Origin: Microstegium vimineum | Taxonomy: Eukaryota; Streptophyta; Magnoliopsida; Poales; Poaceae | Direction: 5' to 3' | DNA length: 64,000 bases | Assembly (NCBI GenBank): GCA_022036555.1 | Contig: CM039129.1 | Location: 36,114,051 to 36,178,050, forward strand | Shown here: positions 10,311 to 22,014 of the stretch, piece by piece | Layout: each line of letters opens with the position of its first letter | Position numbering within the stretch: position 1 is the stretch's first letter | The notes under the pieces: generated by a model | The model's input: the letters and a program-made list of their open reading frames with translations, nothing else | Told to the model about the DNA's origin: nothing | Databases searched by the model: none | Position numbers and translations under genes: made by a program

Positions 10311-10695
10311 AAAAAATCATATCTTGAGATATATTGTTCCAAAAATTATGAATTGAATTTTGTAGTGTTTGTCTTGACAAGATATACATGTTAAAAATAT
10401 TAAATGACATGTTTGAGATACTTTTACATGTATCTATATTTATAATGACCCATACATAAGCTTCAAAAAATCATATCTTGAGAAATAATGTTCCAAAAAT
10501 TGTGAATTAAATTTTGTAGTGTTTGTAGTTTAGGGTTAAGTGTTTAGGGTTTAGGGTTTAGGGTTTAGGGTTTAGGTTTAAGGGTTAAGGGTTAAGGTTT
10601 AAGGGTTTAGGGTTTAGGGTTTAGCGATATACATGTTTTAAATATGGAATAACATGTTTGAGATACTTTTACATGTATCTATATTTATAATGACC
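10311..10695. repeat. Direct repeat of about 140 bp; second copy split by telomere-like DNA
   Basis: Copy 1 (10311-10450) starts AAAAAATCATATCTTGAGA and ends TATTTATAATGACC. Copy 2 starts at 10465, matches up to GTTTGT at 10526, then resumes with GATATACATG at 10625 and ends at 10695. The intervening 98 bp are telomere-like repeats. Confidence 0.8.
10529..10624 (+). repeat. Interstitial telomere-like array (TTTAGGG)n
   Basis: About 13 units of TTTAGGG and one-base variants (TTAAGGG, TTTAAGGG) in one orientation. TTTAGGG is the plant telomere repeat. The array sits at the break in the second copy of a local direct repeat. Confidence 0.85.
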
Positions 10696-10876
10696 CTAAT
10701 TTAATCTATTTCTAATATCTCGATTCATACATAGGGTTCATCATCTCGGGATTATAGAAATAGATTGCAATTATGTGAAATAAGCATAGGGCCTCACACG
10801 TAGAAACAAAAATAGGGTCTCCACATGTACAAACATAAATGGATTACATGGAAAATAACAAAAACAATCTAGGCAG

Positions 10877-13800
10877 CTATATTGTTCTTCCTTGTCCATC
10901 ATGGCGCACCCAAGGTAGCGATTTCTGTGGGATGCTTCGTTCAACACTCCTTATTTTTACTAGATGGTCATCTACAAAGAGACACATGTTGTTGAACTCA
11001 TTAAATTCATCCAGGTCAGATACACCATCAACCCCTATAGCTTGTTGCTTTCCAGGAATAACTAAATGCTTCGGCTTGTCGGTGCTTTTCTTCTCATGAG
11101 GACAAAGGATCTGTTCAGCATAGAAGACCTGTGCAGCACGGTTAGCCATTATCCACGGATCATATTTGTAGCCTACCTTACTTAGATCAAGAACTCTGAC
11201 CCCATAGTTGTCCACTGTGACATTTTTGTCTTCAACCCATTGGTATTTAAACATAGGGACCTGAAATGTACCATAGTCTAGCTCCCATATGTCCTCAGCG
11301 AAGCCAAAGAACATAGTTTCATCATCAGTTTCAGAGTCTAAGGCATCACATCGAACTCCACTGTTTTGTACAATGCTCTTTTGGTCCTTGGACTTGGTAT
11401 AGAATGTGAAGCCACTAATGTCATAGATTTGCCATGTTGTGACCTGGCGTGATGGTCTAGAAGCCAACACCTTGATGGTGCGTTCCTCAATTGTTTCCCC
11501 CTCTGGAATGTCAAGCTCCTTTAGCCATGAGGTGAACTTATTCTTGTGTTCCTTCATTAACCACTCATCTGTGTGCCCATGATTTTGTTTGCGAAGCTCA
11601 TCAATATGTTTCTCGATGAAAGGCTCCATTATTGAGAGTTGATGAAGGATGATGTGATGTGCCTCGAGGACTGAATTGTAATCTTGCGGGACTAATGTTT
11701 TCTTTCCCATCCTCCCTCTTCCATTCAGCCTACCATCATGTCTTGACGGAGGCAAGCCTATTGCATCCTGATCTTTTAGGACGCTGTTGCAGAATGGACC
11801 ACCAGACTCAATTGCCTCTTCGGTTAAGTACCCCTCTATCATGGACGCCTCAGGACGAGCATGAGTTGATACGTAGCCATTAAGTGTTGACATGAAATGC
11901 TCATACATCCACATCTCATGCAAATACATGGGACCCAGTGCCTCTATCTGTGGAACCAAGTGCACCACAAGGTGGACCATAATATCGAAGAATGCTGGAG
12001 GAAAACACATCTCGAACTGTGACACTGTCTCCGCTGCAAATTCCTTAAGAGATGTCAACTCATCACGGTCGATTACCTTCTGTGAGATCCTGTTGAAGAA
12101 GTAGCACAACCGTGTGACTGCAACCTTTATCCACACTGGATTTATAGCCCTGATGGCAATAGGGAGGAAAGTAGTCAGCATGGCATGACAATCATGTGAG
12201 TTGTAGTTGGTGAGTGTAAGGTCTTTCATTGACACAATACTTCGTATGTTAGAGCAGAATCCAGATGGGACTTTCAGATTCTTCAACCACACACACATCG
12301 AATGTTTCTCATCATTGCTGAGGTTGTAGCTTGCTGCCGGGAGATGGTACTTCCCATTTTCTAGAAGAACAGGGTGGAGTTCTTTTTTTATGTCTAATTG
12401 TACCATGTCCAGGCGTGACTTTAGTCCTTCCTTTGTCTTGCCCTTTATGTCTAGCAAGGTTCCAATTAGGCTTTCAAACACGTTCTCCTGAACATGCATA
12501 CCATCGATCGCATGACGTACGTCTAACTCAGGCCAGTATGACAAATACTCGAAGAAAATAGATTTCTTCTTGAATGTAGCCCCTGGAGTTGGTTTGACAT
12601 TATTTCTTGGTTTTCCGTCTGTTGTCTTCTTCCCAAAAACAAATTTAAGGTTCCTAACTATGTTGAAAACTCTTTTGCCTTCACTATTACCTAGTGGGGC
12701 AGTGGACTGTAGTTCAACGTTATTGTCGAAGTACTTATCCATCTTTTTCTGGTGGTACCTGTGTCCTTTCGATAAGAAGCGTCTGTGCCTCATGTACACT
12801 ATCTTCGGTGATACAGTAAGGGACACGTGAGCGGTTTCATCTATGCATACCACACAACCAACCTTTCCCTTGAACTGCCCTGATAATGTGAAGAGAGCAG
12901 GGTAATCGTTGATCGTAACAAAGATAATTGCTCTCAACGTGAATGATTCTTGGCGGTACTCATCCCACATTTTGACACCTATTTCCCATAGTATCTTCAT
13001 GTCTTCCATTAAGGGCTCCAAGAAAACATCCATGTCAACTCCAGGCTGTGTAGGTCCAGAGATAAGGATGGTTAGCATGAGGTACTTTCGCTTCTGCATC
13101 AACCATGGAGGAAGGTTGTAGATGGTGAGGATCACCGGCCATGTGCTATGCGTGCTGCTCCTCTCAGCAAATGGATTCATCCCGTCAGTACTCAGTGCAA
13201 ACCTAACATTTCTGGGTTCCTTTGCAAAGTCTCCGTGGTTGTTATTGAAATCTATCCACTGCTTGCCATCGGCTGGATGCCGAAGCTTCCCATCGTCTTT
13301 ATTCTCATTAGAAGTATGCCAGCTCATAAGTTTGGCATCCTCTGGGTTAGCAAACAAACACCTCAATCGATCGACCATAGGCAGGTACCATATCACTAAA
13401 GCAGGAATCTTTTTCTGCGCATAATAATCTACTTTTTCTTTTTCTTTGCTCGTGGGTTTTGGACTCTATTGGGTCTTCTTTCGCTTCTTTCCTTTACACA
13501 CCGAGGCAGTACAATGTTCCTCTTTGTAGTCTTTATTCGTTTTGTAACTACTTGCATTACACTTTGGACAACTCTCCTTGTTCTTATAAGCGTCACCTCG
13601 ATATAGGATACAATGATTTCTACAAGCATGGATCTTCTCAACACCCATCGTGAATGGACTGATTAGCTTCTTTGCGTAGTACGTGTTAGCAGGCACTTTG
13701 TTTTCCTTTGTAAGCATGTCTGTGATAATACTCAAGAATGCATCAAAGCCAGCATCAGAAATACCAAACCTAGCTTTGCATACCAACAACTTTAGCACCG

Positions 13801-14416
13801 AACGCAAGGTCGTGAACTCTTTGGTGCAACCCTTGGACTCATCGTACAAAGGCTCTTCTGCTACCTTCATCAGGGCCTCCATACCTTTCTTGAAGAACAT
13901 TGATGGATCTTCTGCATGACGACGCAACATTGCCTCCAGGAATTCTGCATCTTCCGCAGCTATATTATTTTGCATCACATCAATTCCGACGCCTTCAATT
14001 TCTCCAGCGAAACCATGATCAGGACCATCGGTGACAGGTTGTTGTCTATCGTGTACGAACTGGTACCCATCGTCAACAAGCATATCTAGACCATCGGCGT
14101 CGATAGTTGCACGACTAACTGTTGTATAAGGCATAGAACTACCCTCTCCATGCTTTGTACAAATCAAGTAATCCTTCATAAATCCTCGGCGGACAAGATG
14201 AGAAAGGATTTGTTGATGGTCATCAAATACAACAACATTCCTGCAGTCCATGCATGGACAATGTATGTGCGTCTTCTTTGTTCTCCAAGCATGGTTTTTA
14301 GCGGCATCAATAAACTTATGAACCTCGGGTATGTATGATGCATCTAGCCTTGATAACTTATACATCCATAATGACCTCTCCATCAGTACCTGACTTTGAA
14401 AAGGGAGAGAGGACAA
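10877..14416 (-). pseudogene. CACTA TNP2 transposase, full-length frame with one internal stop
   Basis: A single minus-strand frame of 1,180 codons is open except for TAG at 13466-13468 (codon 317). The likely start is the Met of MERSLWMYKLSRLD, 11 codons into the frame. The N-terminal 90 residues match the transposase-associated domain, with a CPCMDC zinc-type motif near residue 55. Residues about 345-650 match the Tnp2 core (KLMSWHTSNENKDDGKLRHP, FLEPLMEDMKILWEIGV and HAIDGMHVQENV motifs). Residues about 735-845 match DUF4218 (HDCHAML to MYEHFMSTLNGY) and about 1040-1105 match DUF4216. TNP2 cuts and joins element ends. The stop lies in a Lys-rich linker (KKRKKTQ) between the two halves. Read-through or splicing around it cannot be excluded, but a damaged gene is simplest. 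Confidence 0.82.
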
Positions 14417-14470
14417 ATATTATGTAACCATCTTAATCAACATCACATGAATAAACTAAGAAAACAACCT

Positions 14471-15520
14471 AGGTATTCTTCTCTCTCACTCATGATGAAA
14501 CCCTAGATCCAAAATGTGGCTCAAATTGAGCAAAAATGAGCTAAATGAGGCAATAGGGACATAAACTAACCTTTTTTAACAACCTCCTTCCAAGAAATGA
14601 AGATCAAAACCTCTCCCTTGTATTTTGATAAATGCCCCCTTATCCCTATAAATGAAGATAAAAACCTCCCCCTTAGAGTTTATTAGCTAGGGTTTAGGTG
14701 CAGCCACTAAGTATCATAATTAAATTAATGAAACATAAGTGCATAAAGTGGATGAAATAAATTGAGAAATAAAGAAGCATAAAAAAAACCTAAGTAGAAT
14801 AATAAAAAAACTAACAAAAAAAATAAACTTCCCTCTATGTATAAATTCTATTTAACACAACATTGATTCATGAAAACAAGTAAATATATCTAGCATAAAC
14901 TAAATTAAAAAGCAAGCATGAAAATGGAGGGAGGAGAGATGTTATATAATCAATTTAATCAACCTCACTAGAAAAAACAAAGAAAATAGCCTAGGCATTC
15001 TTCTCTCTCACTCATGGTGAAACCCTAGATCCAAAATGTAGCTCAAATTGAGCAAAAATGAGCTAAATGAGGCAATAGGGACATAAACTAACCTTTTTTA
15101 ACAACCTCCTTCCAAGAAATGAAGATCAAAACCTCTCCCCTTGCATTTTGATAAATGCCCCCTTGTCTCTATAAATGAAGATCAAAACCTCCCCCTTAGA
15201 GTTTATTTGCTAGGGTTTAGGTCCAACCACTAAGTATCATAATTAAATTAATGAAACATAAGTGCATAAAGTGGATGAAATAAATTGATAAATAAAAAAG
15301 CATAAAAAAACCTAAGTAGCTTGAAGAAACAAAGAAAATAGCTTAGGCATTCTTCTCTCTCACTCATGGTGAAACCCTAGATCCAAAATGTGGCTTCAAT
15401 TGAGCAAAAATGAGCTAAATGAGGCAAAAGAGACGTAAACTAACCTTTTTTAGCAATCTCCTTCCAAGAAATGAAGATCAAAACCTCCCCCCTTGTATTT
15501 TGAAAAATCTGGACCTCCAA
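14471..15520. repeat. Three direct repeats in the TNP2 leader or first intron
   Basis: A block starting GGTATTCTTCTCTCTCACTC / GGCATTCTTCTCTCTCACTC and running through AAACCCTAGATCCAAAATGT and TCCTTCCAAGAAATGAAGAT begins near 14471, 14993 and 15345. Spacing is about 522 and 352 bp. The copies are nearly identical. No coding signal is seen. Confidence 0.8.
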
Positions 15521-15597
15521 AATCGCCTCCAATGGAAGGTGGCGGCGAGAACAGTAACTCGTCGAGAGGAAGGAGTGCTGGTCGGGAGGAAGAAGTG

Positions 15598-15605
15598 GTA
15601 TTTAT
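15598..15605 (-). promoter_or_regulatory. TATA box of the TNP2 gene
   Basis: The minus strand reads TATAAATA directly downstream of the outer subterminal repeats, about 1.2 kb before the TNP2 start codon region. Confidence 0.5.
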
Positions 15606-15624
15606 ACAGTGCATAACACTGGTG

Positions 15625-15870
15625 GTTGGCATAACCCAACCGCCAGTGTAAATGAAGTCATTAACACTAGCGGTTGGGTTAATACTGGCGGTTGGGTTAT
15701 GCCAACCGCCAGTGAAGACTTATTACCACTAGCGGTTGGTATAACCCAACCACCAGTGTAAATGGAAGATTTACACTGGCGGTTGAGTTATGCCAACTGC
15801 CAGTGGTAATAGGTTTTCACAGGCGGTTGGCAAGCCAAAACACACCACAGGCGCGTGGTAATCAAAACCG
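15625..15870. repeat. CACTA-type subterminal inverted repeats, outer block
   Basis: Alternating copies of ACTGGCGGTTGGGTTATGCC and its reverse complement occur. A variant ACAGGCGGTTGGCAAGCC lies near the end. At least seven arms are visible. Confidence 0.8.
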
Positions 15871-15902
15871 CCTGTGGTGTATTTCGGAGGCGCCAGCAAT
15901 AA

Positions 15903-15918
15903 CCGTTTTCTACTCGTG
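15903..15918 (-). repeat. CACTA terminal inverted repeat (5' end of the TNP2 element)
   Basis: The minus strand reads CACGAGTAGAAAACGG, matching the common grass CACTA end CACTAGTAGAAAACGG with one change. The next three bases (TAA, 15919-15921) would be the target duplication; its partner is not in view. Confidence 0.7.
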
Positions 15919-15921
15919 TAA

Positions 15922-17230
15922 TATATATAGAGAGAAATAGAATTTTTTAAAATCGTTTCAAAGAAAAGAATAAACGTTGATTCTTTATGTGTGAAATGTT
16001 TGTGTGGCGTCGTCGCTTGACCTGCATCTATCATTTATATGAAACCGCTTCCATGTGCAATATCATAAGTTCATAGTACAAATATTGTGTGTCTCTTTTC
16101 GTTTACCATAAGTTCATAACTGTACAAATATTGTGTGTCTCTTTTCGTTTGAACTAGTTTTGGCTTGTTTTATCTTGTTTCCTCAGTCGGCTTGTGTACC
16201 AGCCGAACAGATCAATCTCCGATTAGGTTCTTCTGTGGCGAAACCTTCTATTGCTAGAGGTGTATTACTTTTCAGTAAACGAACAGTATTTTCTTCTTAT
16301 AATAAGTCAGCATAAACATTTAGTATAAGCCAAATTTTAGCAAAACAAATAAGGCTGCACAATGGTTTGTGTATTAGAGCATGTCTAAAAGCTGGGGAGT
16401 ATATAACTTAGCATCTGCCGAAGTGGCAAAGTGTAATACCCGACAGTGATCCATGTTACAAGAACCCAAAAGGAAAATGTATGACAGTACCAGCAAGGCA
16501 TATGTAGATTGGCCAGGTAATACCATTATTCGTCTCAGTTATATATTGATTAATGTGTTATCCTGGGTGACGGTATCTTGCCGCTTGTACAATCTGAAAG
16601 CACCAAATATTCAGGTTAAGATAGGTGGCTCTGTTTACCAACACTACTTCAGCAATACCTTTTAGTAAACGAATAATATTTTGCTATCACAATAAATAAA
16701 CATAAATATTCAACATAAGCTAAATTTCAGCAAAACGAATAACATAAACCAAACTTTAGCATGTTCTTTTTTTCCTTCAACACGGGTTAAAATGATTACA
16801 TTAAACACCAGCCCATATACCATTTTTGAAGATGAAATAGTAGATATTGCTAGCTATGTAATAGTGTTTGTAAACAGAGTAAATTAAAGTACAAACCAAA
16901 ATGACATAAAACATTAGTTTGTGATTTATATGCGCAATTGCAGAGTTGGTAACATTGGGTTTTTTTCTCTGACGTTTCAGAAGAATAGCCACAGGAGACA
17001 CCAACGTAACATATCAACTTCTTCTGGATTGTGGAAGGAAAAATCAAGACTAGGAACACCATGCCCGTTTCATAAACAGTCCTTAATTAACAATTCAACA
17101 CCAATGAAACTAGCTCTGATTTTCCCATAAAGCTATATATTCCAATTGTATAGAACTGACTACAATAGTCACATACATCAATAGATCAATGTTTTTCCAT
17201 AAATTCCATTATAAAAAGTATCTAGTATTA
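15922..17230. other. AT-rich spacer with a gene-fragment-like segment
   Basis: No complete gene is recognised. 16453-16515 is open and ends at a GGTAAT donor-like site, but no family was recognised. 16561-16620 is nearly identical to the reverse complement of 38826-38885 (see that entry). The rest is AT-rich with repeated TAAACATAAATATTCAACATAAGC-like phrases (for example near 16310 and 16690). Confidence 0.5.
16561..16620 (-). other. Gene-fragment copy matching 38826-38885 in reverse
   Basis: On the minus strand, CTTAACCTGAAT...GGTGCTTTCAG looks like an intron end with AG, followed by ATTGTACAAGCGGCAAG. It matches the plus-strand copy 22 kb away with two differences in 60 bases. Weaker similarity continues for about 25 bases. 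Confidence 0.75.
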
Positions 17231-17478
17231 ATCCCTCCATCCTAAATTAAATTACAAGTCGTTCCAACTTTCTTAAAAAAAATCAAAATATCTTAAGTTT
17301 GACTAAAAATTATAAAGAGAATTACAAAAAATTATGACATCAAATAATTATACTATAAAAATAATAAAAAAACTAATGATATTTAATTATTTGGTATTAT
17401 AAATGTTACTATTATTTTGTGATATAAATTAGGTATAATTTGACTGTCAAATAAAAGTTAAAATAACTTACAATTAGG
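17231..17478. mobile_element. Stowaway-like MITE remnant
   Basis: It starts next to TA with ATCCCTCCATCCTAAATTA, like the Stowaway end CTCCCTCCGTCCCAAATTA. AT-rich Stowaway-type interior phrases follow (ATCTTAAGTTTGACTAAAA). The right end (CTTACAATTAGG) is eroded. It abuts the 3' end of the F-box pseudogene. Confidence 0.6.
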
Positions 17479-17545
17479 CCAAAATCGACACCGATACCTT
17501 TCATACATCAAGAGACCAATGTTTTTTTTTCCTTCATATATTTCA

Positions 17546-18764
17546 CTAAGATATGTACCACGGTACCAGAGCGAAGCAAATGCAGAAAAAGCAGTACAGA
17601 CTACAGAGCAGGATGATTGCAGGCACCGTACCTGGAGTGTAGAAGCGAAGCTCATGAAGGGGAAGACAGCGAAGTCATCGTAGTTCCCAGGCTCGCTCAC
17701 CTTGCGCTCCTTCCCTGACTTGAGGTCGATCATGAAGAGCCCAACCTCAGTGGCGACGAAGAAGAAGACGGTACCCAACCCCTCTGCACAAGCAATCACA
17801 CTCGCTTCGCTATACGGCATGAACGGGATCCGTGTCATGAGCTCAATCTCCCCGCGTCGCACCCATCCTGCGATCCCTTCCGCGGCGACGGTCGTCGACC
17901 ACAGGCAGAGCCTGGAACCCCTGACGCCGGCGAGCCCCAGCGACGACGACGAACCGTCACCGGCGTCCATGGGCATGAGCACGATGCCCCCTTCGTTGGC
18001 GTGCGCCGCCGGAGGGTCGAAGGTGGACAGGCGGTTCCTGCCCATATCGTACCTCAGGATCACGTCATCCGCCGCCGAGAGCTGGAAGTAGACGTCGTCC
18101 CCGACGACCGCGCTAGGCCTCCGCATGACGTTGCAATCGAAGGGCAGATGAGCGGAGGCGACCCAGGCCGCAGCCTCGGAGCAGTAGACGCGCGCTTTCA
18201 CGCCGGCGTACTCCCCCCGCGAATGTTTTAGTAGTCCATCCCCGCCAGCACGACGCGGAACGGGCCGCCGCGGCAGTGGAGGTGGTCGCAGCCGTCGCGC
18301 GCGGCGCAGAACACCGCCGCGGTGTAGTACCCTGGGAGCAGCCCGGGGTCCGGCAGCTCCCGGTGGTCGCCGGTGATAGGGTCCCAAACGACGAGGCTGA
18401 CCTTGTCGGCGAACAGGCCGAGGAGGACGCGGCCGTGGCGGGGTAAATGTTTCCAGGGCATGCCAGCAGAGGCAGTCGAACGCCCCCCGCCTCGGGAACG
18501 GGAACGCGGAGGCTGATGAGGTCGGGGAGAAGCGAGGCGCCGTGGCGCCGTGGATCGTGATGGTGTTGTCGAGGAAGCCGAGCAGAGGTGCCGCCCCGTG
18601 GAACGCGCGGTAGCTGCGGAGGAAGGCCCCGCCGGTGAGGATGCGGCGCCAGCGCCTGCAGACGAGCGCCGCGCGGACGTTAGGTGCGCCGGCTCGTCTG
18701 GAGGGAGGCGGAGCAAGATCACGGCCAAGGCGTCGTCCACGAGCTCCTGCGGTGGCGTCGCCAT
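17546..18764 (-). pseudogene. F-box protein gene with several frameshifts
   Basis: The start ATG at 18762-18764 has a good context (GCCATGGCG). The first residues MATPPQELVDDALAVILLRL and then VRAALVCRRWRRIL-like sequence form an F-box, the SKP1-binding part of SCF ubiquitin ligases. The remainder resembles the grass F-box family with a beta-propeller-like domain (LLGFLDNTI, ADKVSLVVWDPITGDHRELP, YFQLSAADDVILRYD, EVGLFMIDLKSGKERKV, VFPFMSF). The protein cannot be read in one frame. Shifts occur near 18681, 18441, 18228 and probably 17645. The conserved parts continue in the alternative frame each time. The stop used here, at 17546-17548, is in the last frame. Sequencing error is possible, but four shifts favour a pseudogene. 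Confidence 0.75.
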
Positions 18765-18799
18765 GGCGGGCGGTGGGTGGGGAAGGGAAAGGCAGAGTG

Positions 18800-18807
18800 A
18801 TATATAT
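18800..18807 (-). promoter_or_regulatory. TATA box of the F-box gene
   Basis: ATATATAT on the minus strand lies about 35-45 bp upstream of the F-box start codon. That short distance implies a very short leader or a different transcription start. Confidence 0.3.
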
Positions 18808-18871
18808 TGATGGTCCGGCCACCAGGTCAGAAAAGTTGAAAAACACAGCGGCTAGGCTAAAGCAGCAGCAG

Positions 18872-18889
18872 TATATATATATATATATA
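18872..18889. repeat. (TA)n microsatellite
   Basis: Nine TA units next to a CAG run. Confidence 0.9.
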
Positions 18890-19196
18890 AAGGCCTCGCC
18901 GCCGGTCGCCCGCCCGCCGGCGATGCGCCCATCCGCTCGGCTTCCGAGCAATTCAACACGGCTAGAGAAGAAGTGTGGTGGCGTGCTAGAGAAAAAAAGT
19001 GAGATGCTAGAAATTTCACACGGCTATAAAGGCCTAATTCAACTATTGTACAGTTACGGCTGTAAAACAAAAAAAAAAAAGCTAAAGCTCACTCGCGCAA
19101 TCCATTGGCCTTGCTCACACGAATTTTGCGGCCGTTCGATCTGCTTGGTTTTTGATCTGGCACGTCCTTCTCATTTGACTGCCGCCCGCCTGGGCT

Positions 19197-19204
19197 TATA
19201 AATA
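19197..19204 (+). promoter_or_regulatory. TATA box, probable promoter of the HMGB-like locus
   Basis: TATAAATA follows a GGGC stretch. A CT-rich leader-like segment (19260-19400) and intron-like DNA follow up to the HMG exons at 22015. It could also serve an unrelated transcript. Confidence 0.4.
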
Positions 19205-22014
19205 TGGGTCCCACATGGCAGCCAATTTTTGGGAAACGCGCTCCTTCGAACTGTTTCATTTTCATTTGGTTCCTGCCCTTTCGCCTCGCCTGCATCGCAG
19301 GCCGTGGCGGAGGCGATTCCGGAGGCGGAGCACTGTCTCCGTCGGCGACTCGCCGTCGCGTGTGAGTTCTTCCTCCACTTCTCCTCCTAATATCAAAGAT
19401 CCTGTTGTTCTCGTGCTGATTTGGGTAGGTTTTGCGCCTTTTGCCCCCTTTGCCCGTCTTCGATTAGGAGTTTTGGGCGGTGGCGGAGTGGACGCATAGT
19501 CGGAACGGTGTCTGCGTCGTCGATTCGTCGTGGTTGGTGACTCGTTTGTAGATCCTATTGTTATCGTGTTTGATTTTGCTTTTTTTGATTTCATCTCTTC
19601 TCTGATTTTTTGGGTTCAGTAGGTGTGGTGGCATTGATTGGGTATTGGAGGAAGGTCTGATCTGTCTCGCGTCGTGATTGTTGGTCCCTGCCGGTGAGGA
19701 TTCACCGCAAGCCAGTTCGTTCCTCCATCGCAGAATCCCCTTCCTGCTGGTGCGCCGTCTTCTGTTGGTCCGGTAAGAACCCTGCTCGTCGTCCGGACTA
19801 CTCTGTCAGTCGTCCCTCGTCGGGACAGGGATTGATCCCATCACCAATTATTCCGTCCAATTGTTATCCTCCAACCCATTGCTTTCATGTTCTGGGCATA
19901 GTTTATTTATTCAGTTCCGTTTTTGAGCAGGGAACAGCCGGTGATCTGACTTTTCATTATAGTATTTACTTAGTTTCTAGTCACAACCACGAGGAGTTCT
20001 ATTTTCGTGCGATGTCACAGCGAATAATATAATAATCATCATCATCCTTTTTTTTTTTAATCCTGTATGTCTTGTTAGTTTTAGATTTAGTCTTAGTTCA
20101 TCAGTTATTTTAACCTATTTTTCTATTCAGAGGAGTAGAATAATAGTAGGTTTTGCTGATGGTTGTCTCTAGTTTTTGAGTTTTAGTTTTACACTTTTAC
20201 AAACTGCTTTCCCCTAGGATTTTTTGCAAGTGTGCCCTATCTAGAAACTGCTTCCCCTATCTAGTTTGTGCTCACTTTGCACCTTAAGTTTTTTGTTAGG
20301 GTTATGATAGTTTTGTCCAGTGTGCCATATCTAGAGTTATATATTCACGATTTGTAGATTTGCTTTAGTTTCTGTCCAGTGTGTTGATTTTATGCTCTAT
20401 ACTTGTCCATCTACTAATATGAGGGTGACTCTTTTTTGGTGCAGCTGTGATGTGATGCTGTTCTGTAGTAACTTTTTGAAATATAGTATTTTCTTGTTCT
20501 CATTTGCTTGTATTTTAGACCATTGAAGTAAACCTTTGTGTGGTTCTGATTGTTTATTCTTGTGATATACGTCTGTAAAAAGCAAAGTATTTGAGCAGTA
20601 TGTAGTAGACATGTTGGTTTCTTTCAAGTTATTCCTTATGCTCTATTTTTTTAGGTACCCCAAGTGTGTTGAACTTAAGCCTCTGCGGGTGTGAGGACGC
20701 AGCTTTCTGGTCAGTGTTAGTCTCCTCTCTTCCCTTCTCATTCTCCTACTTTTGTGACAATAGGCAGCTGTGTGATTGAATAGTTCAGGTGATAATGTTC
20801 TGTTCTCTCTTTTCTTTTTTGCCTTTATCTTTTTGCAGTCCTTCTTTGATCCTATTTTTAGTTAGGCTAAACTGTGTTAGCTTAATGTCAATGGCCTGAG
20901 TATTGATGTCCATTAATTAAAAGGCATGCATGTTATTTATCTTTTATTCACTATTCAGTACTCGAAATTAGGTGTAATTGGTATGGATTTTTTATGTAAC
21001 TAGTACTAAGTTTAATAGGATTTAATCAATTTGTTTGGTGGATTATCTATTTTTTATCTTGTCTTATTTTTTAGGTGCATTTCTTCTATATTCTTGCATG
21101 TGGCCAGTCAATTTTGTACTAAATATATTAATCCTGGTGATCAGTTGGTTTCATTCCTAGGTATAATAATCCTGACGATCAGATGGGTTCATTTGGCATG
21201 TCGTTGTTGTTCATAGGTATTTAGTTGATTATTAGAAAATGTGGCAGAAGTTGTTCCTATTGCTATATGGCCATGAATCTCTCAGTTTTTTTAAAAAAAT
21301 TCCGGTTTTGCATGCCATCCATGGGTCATGAATCTGGTATGTTGCGAATTTGCTTGCAGCGTGATGGGTAGAATTAGAATGCCTGTGAATGGCTCTGCAT
21401 TTCATTTATCGTTTTATTCATCAAAGACATGGATATGCTAGTAGGGCTTGCTGTGATGAGCACTGCTTCCTTCTAACAGCTCTTGTATGAGCAGGGATTC
21501 TGATATCTTCGTCGAACAAATTTAGCAACTCTCTGAGCTCCTCCTCAGCAATCTTTTTTCTGAGCTAACTTACCGTTGAACCTTGCTCTGTATGTTAGCA
21601 TCTGATTACATCGTGCTGTGAATTAGAAGGCAATTCTTTTTCTAATGATATGCTGTACTTCAATATGTTTGAAATGACGTCTTATTTTTTTGGAAGATCT
21701 GTATGTCATAAGGTAGTTCAGCTATGTAGTCCCTGTGAGGATCTCAAGACCTACCGATAGGAAGTGCCGTTTGACATTTTAAATAGTGGCTGCTTGGTTT
21801 CTTTTGCAGGTGGTCCATCCTTGACCATAACCATTGTGGTTTGGTCTGGCCAGTTTTTTTTTTTGCCTTTTTGGAAAATTTATGATGATTTGGAATGTGT
21901 TTTTGGTTCCTGGAATGCTGCAAATAATAATTTTGCCCTTTGCAATGCATAGAATTTTTTTAAAAAAAAAAATTGGATTTTGTTTTTAATTAGGTTTTTT
22001 TTTTTTTGCTGAAG
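19205..22014 (+). other. Leader and long intron-like region upstream of the HMG-box exons
   Basis: No first coding exon with an ATG that would join the HMG exons was found. The region is T-rich, with intron-like tracts and several TTTTTTAG or TTGCAG acceptor-like sites. 19260-19400 looks like a CT-rich 5' leader. The segment ends in a long T run before GCTGAAG, the probable acceptor for the first HMG exon. Confidence 0.4.

Larger units (their letters stand above)
4677..15918 (-). mobile_element. CACTA (En/Spm) transposon DNA, one large or two adjacent elements
   Basis: Minus-strand TNP2 and En/Spm-type genes, two blocks of subterminal inverted repeats (10155-10279 and about 15625-15870) and a right terminus mark CACTA DNA. 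The right end on the minus strand reads CACGAGTAGAAAACGG (15903-15918), one base off the usual CACTA start. The left end is not in the window because a Gypsy element interrupts the second gene. The inner repeat block lies directly upstream of the second gene's TATA box, and its core differs from the outer block. The region is therefore either two elements side by side or one element with two promoter repeat blocks. Confidence 0.75.
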
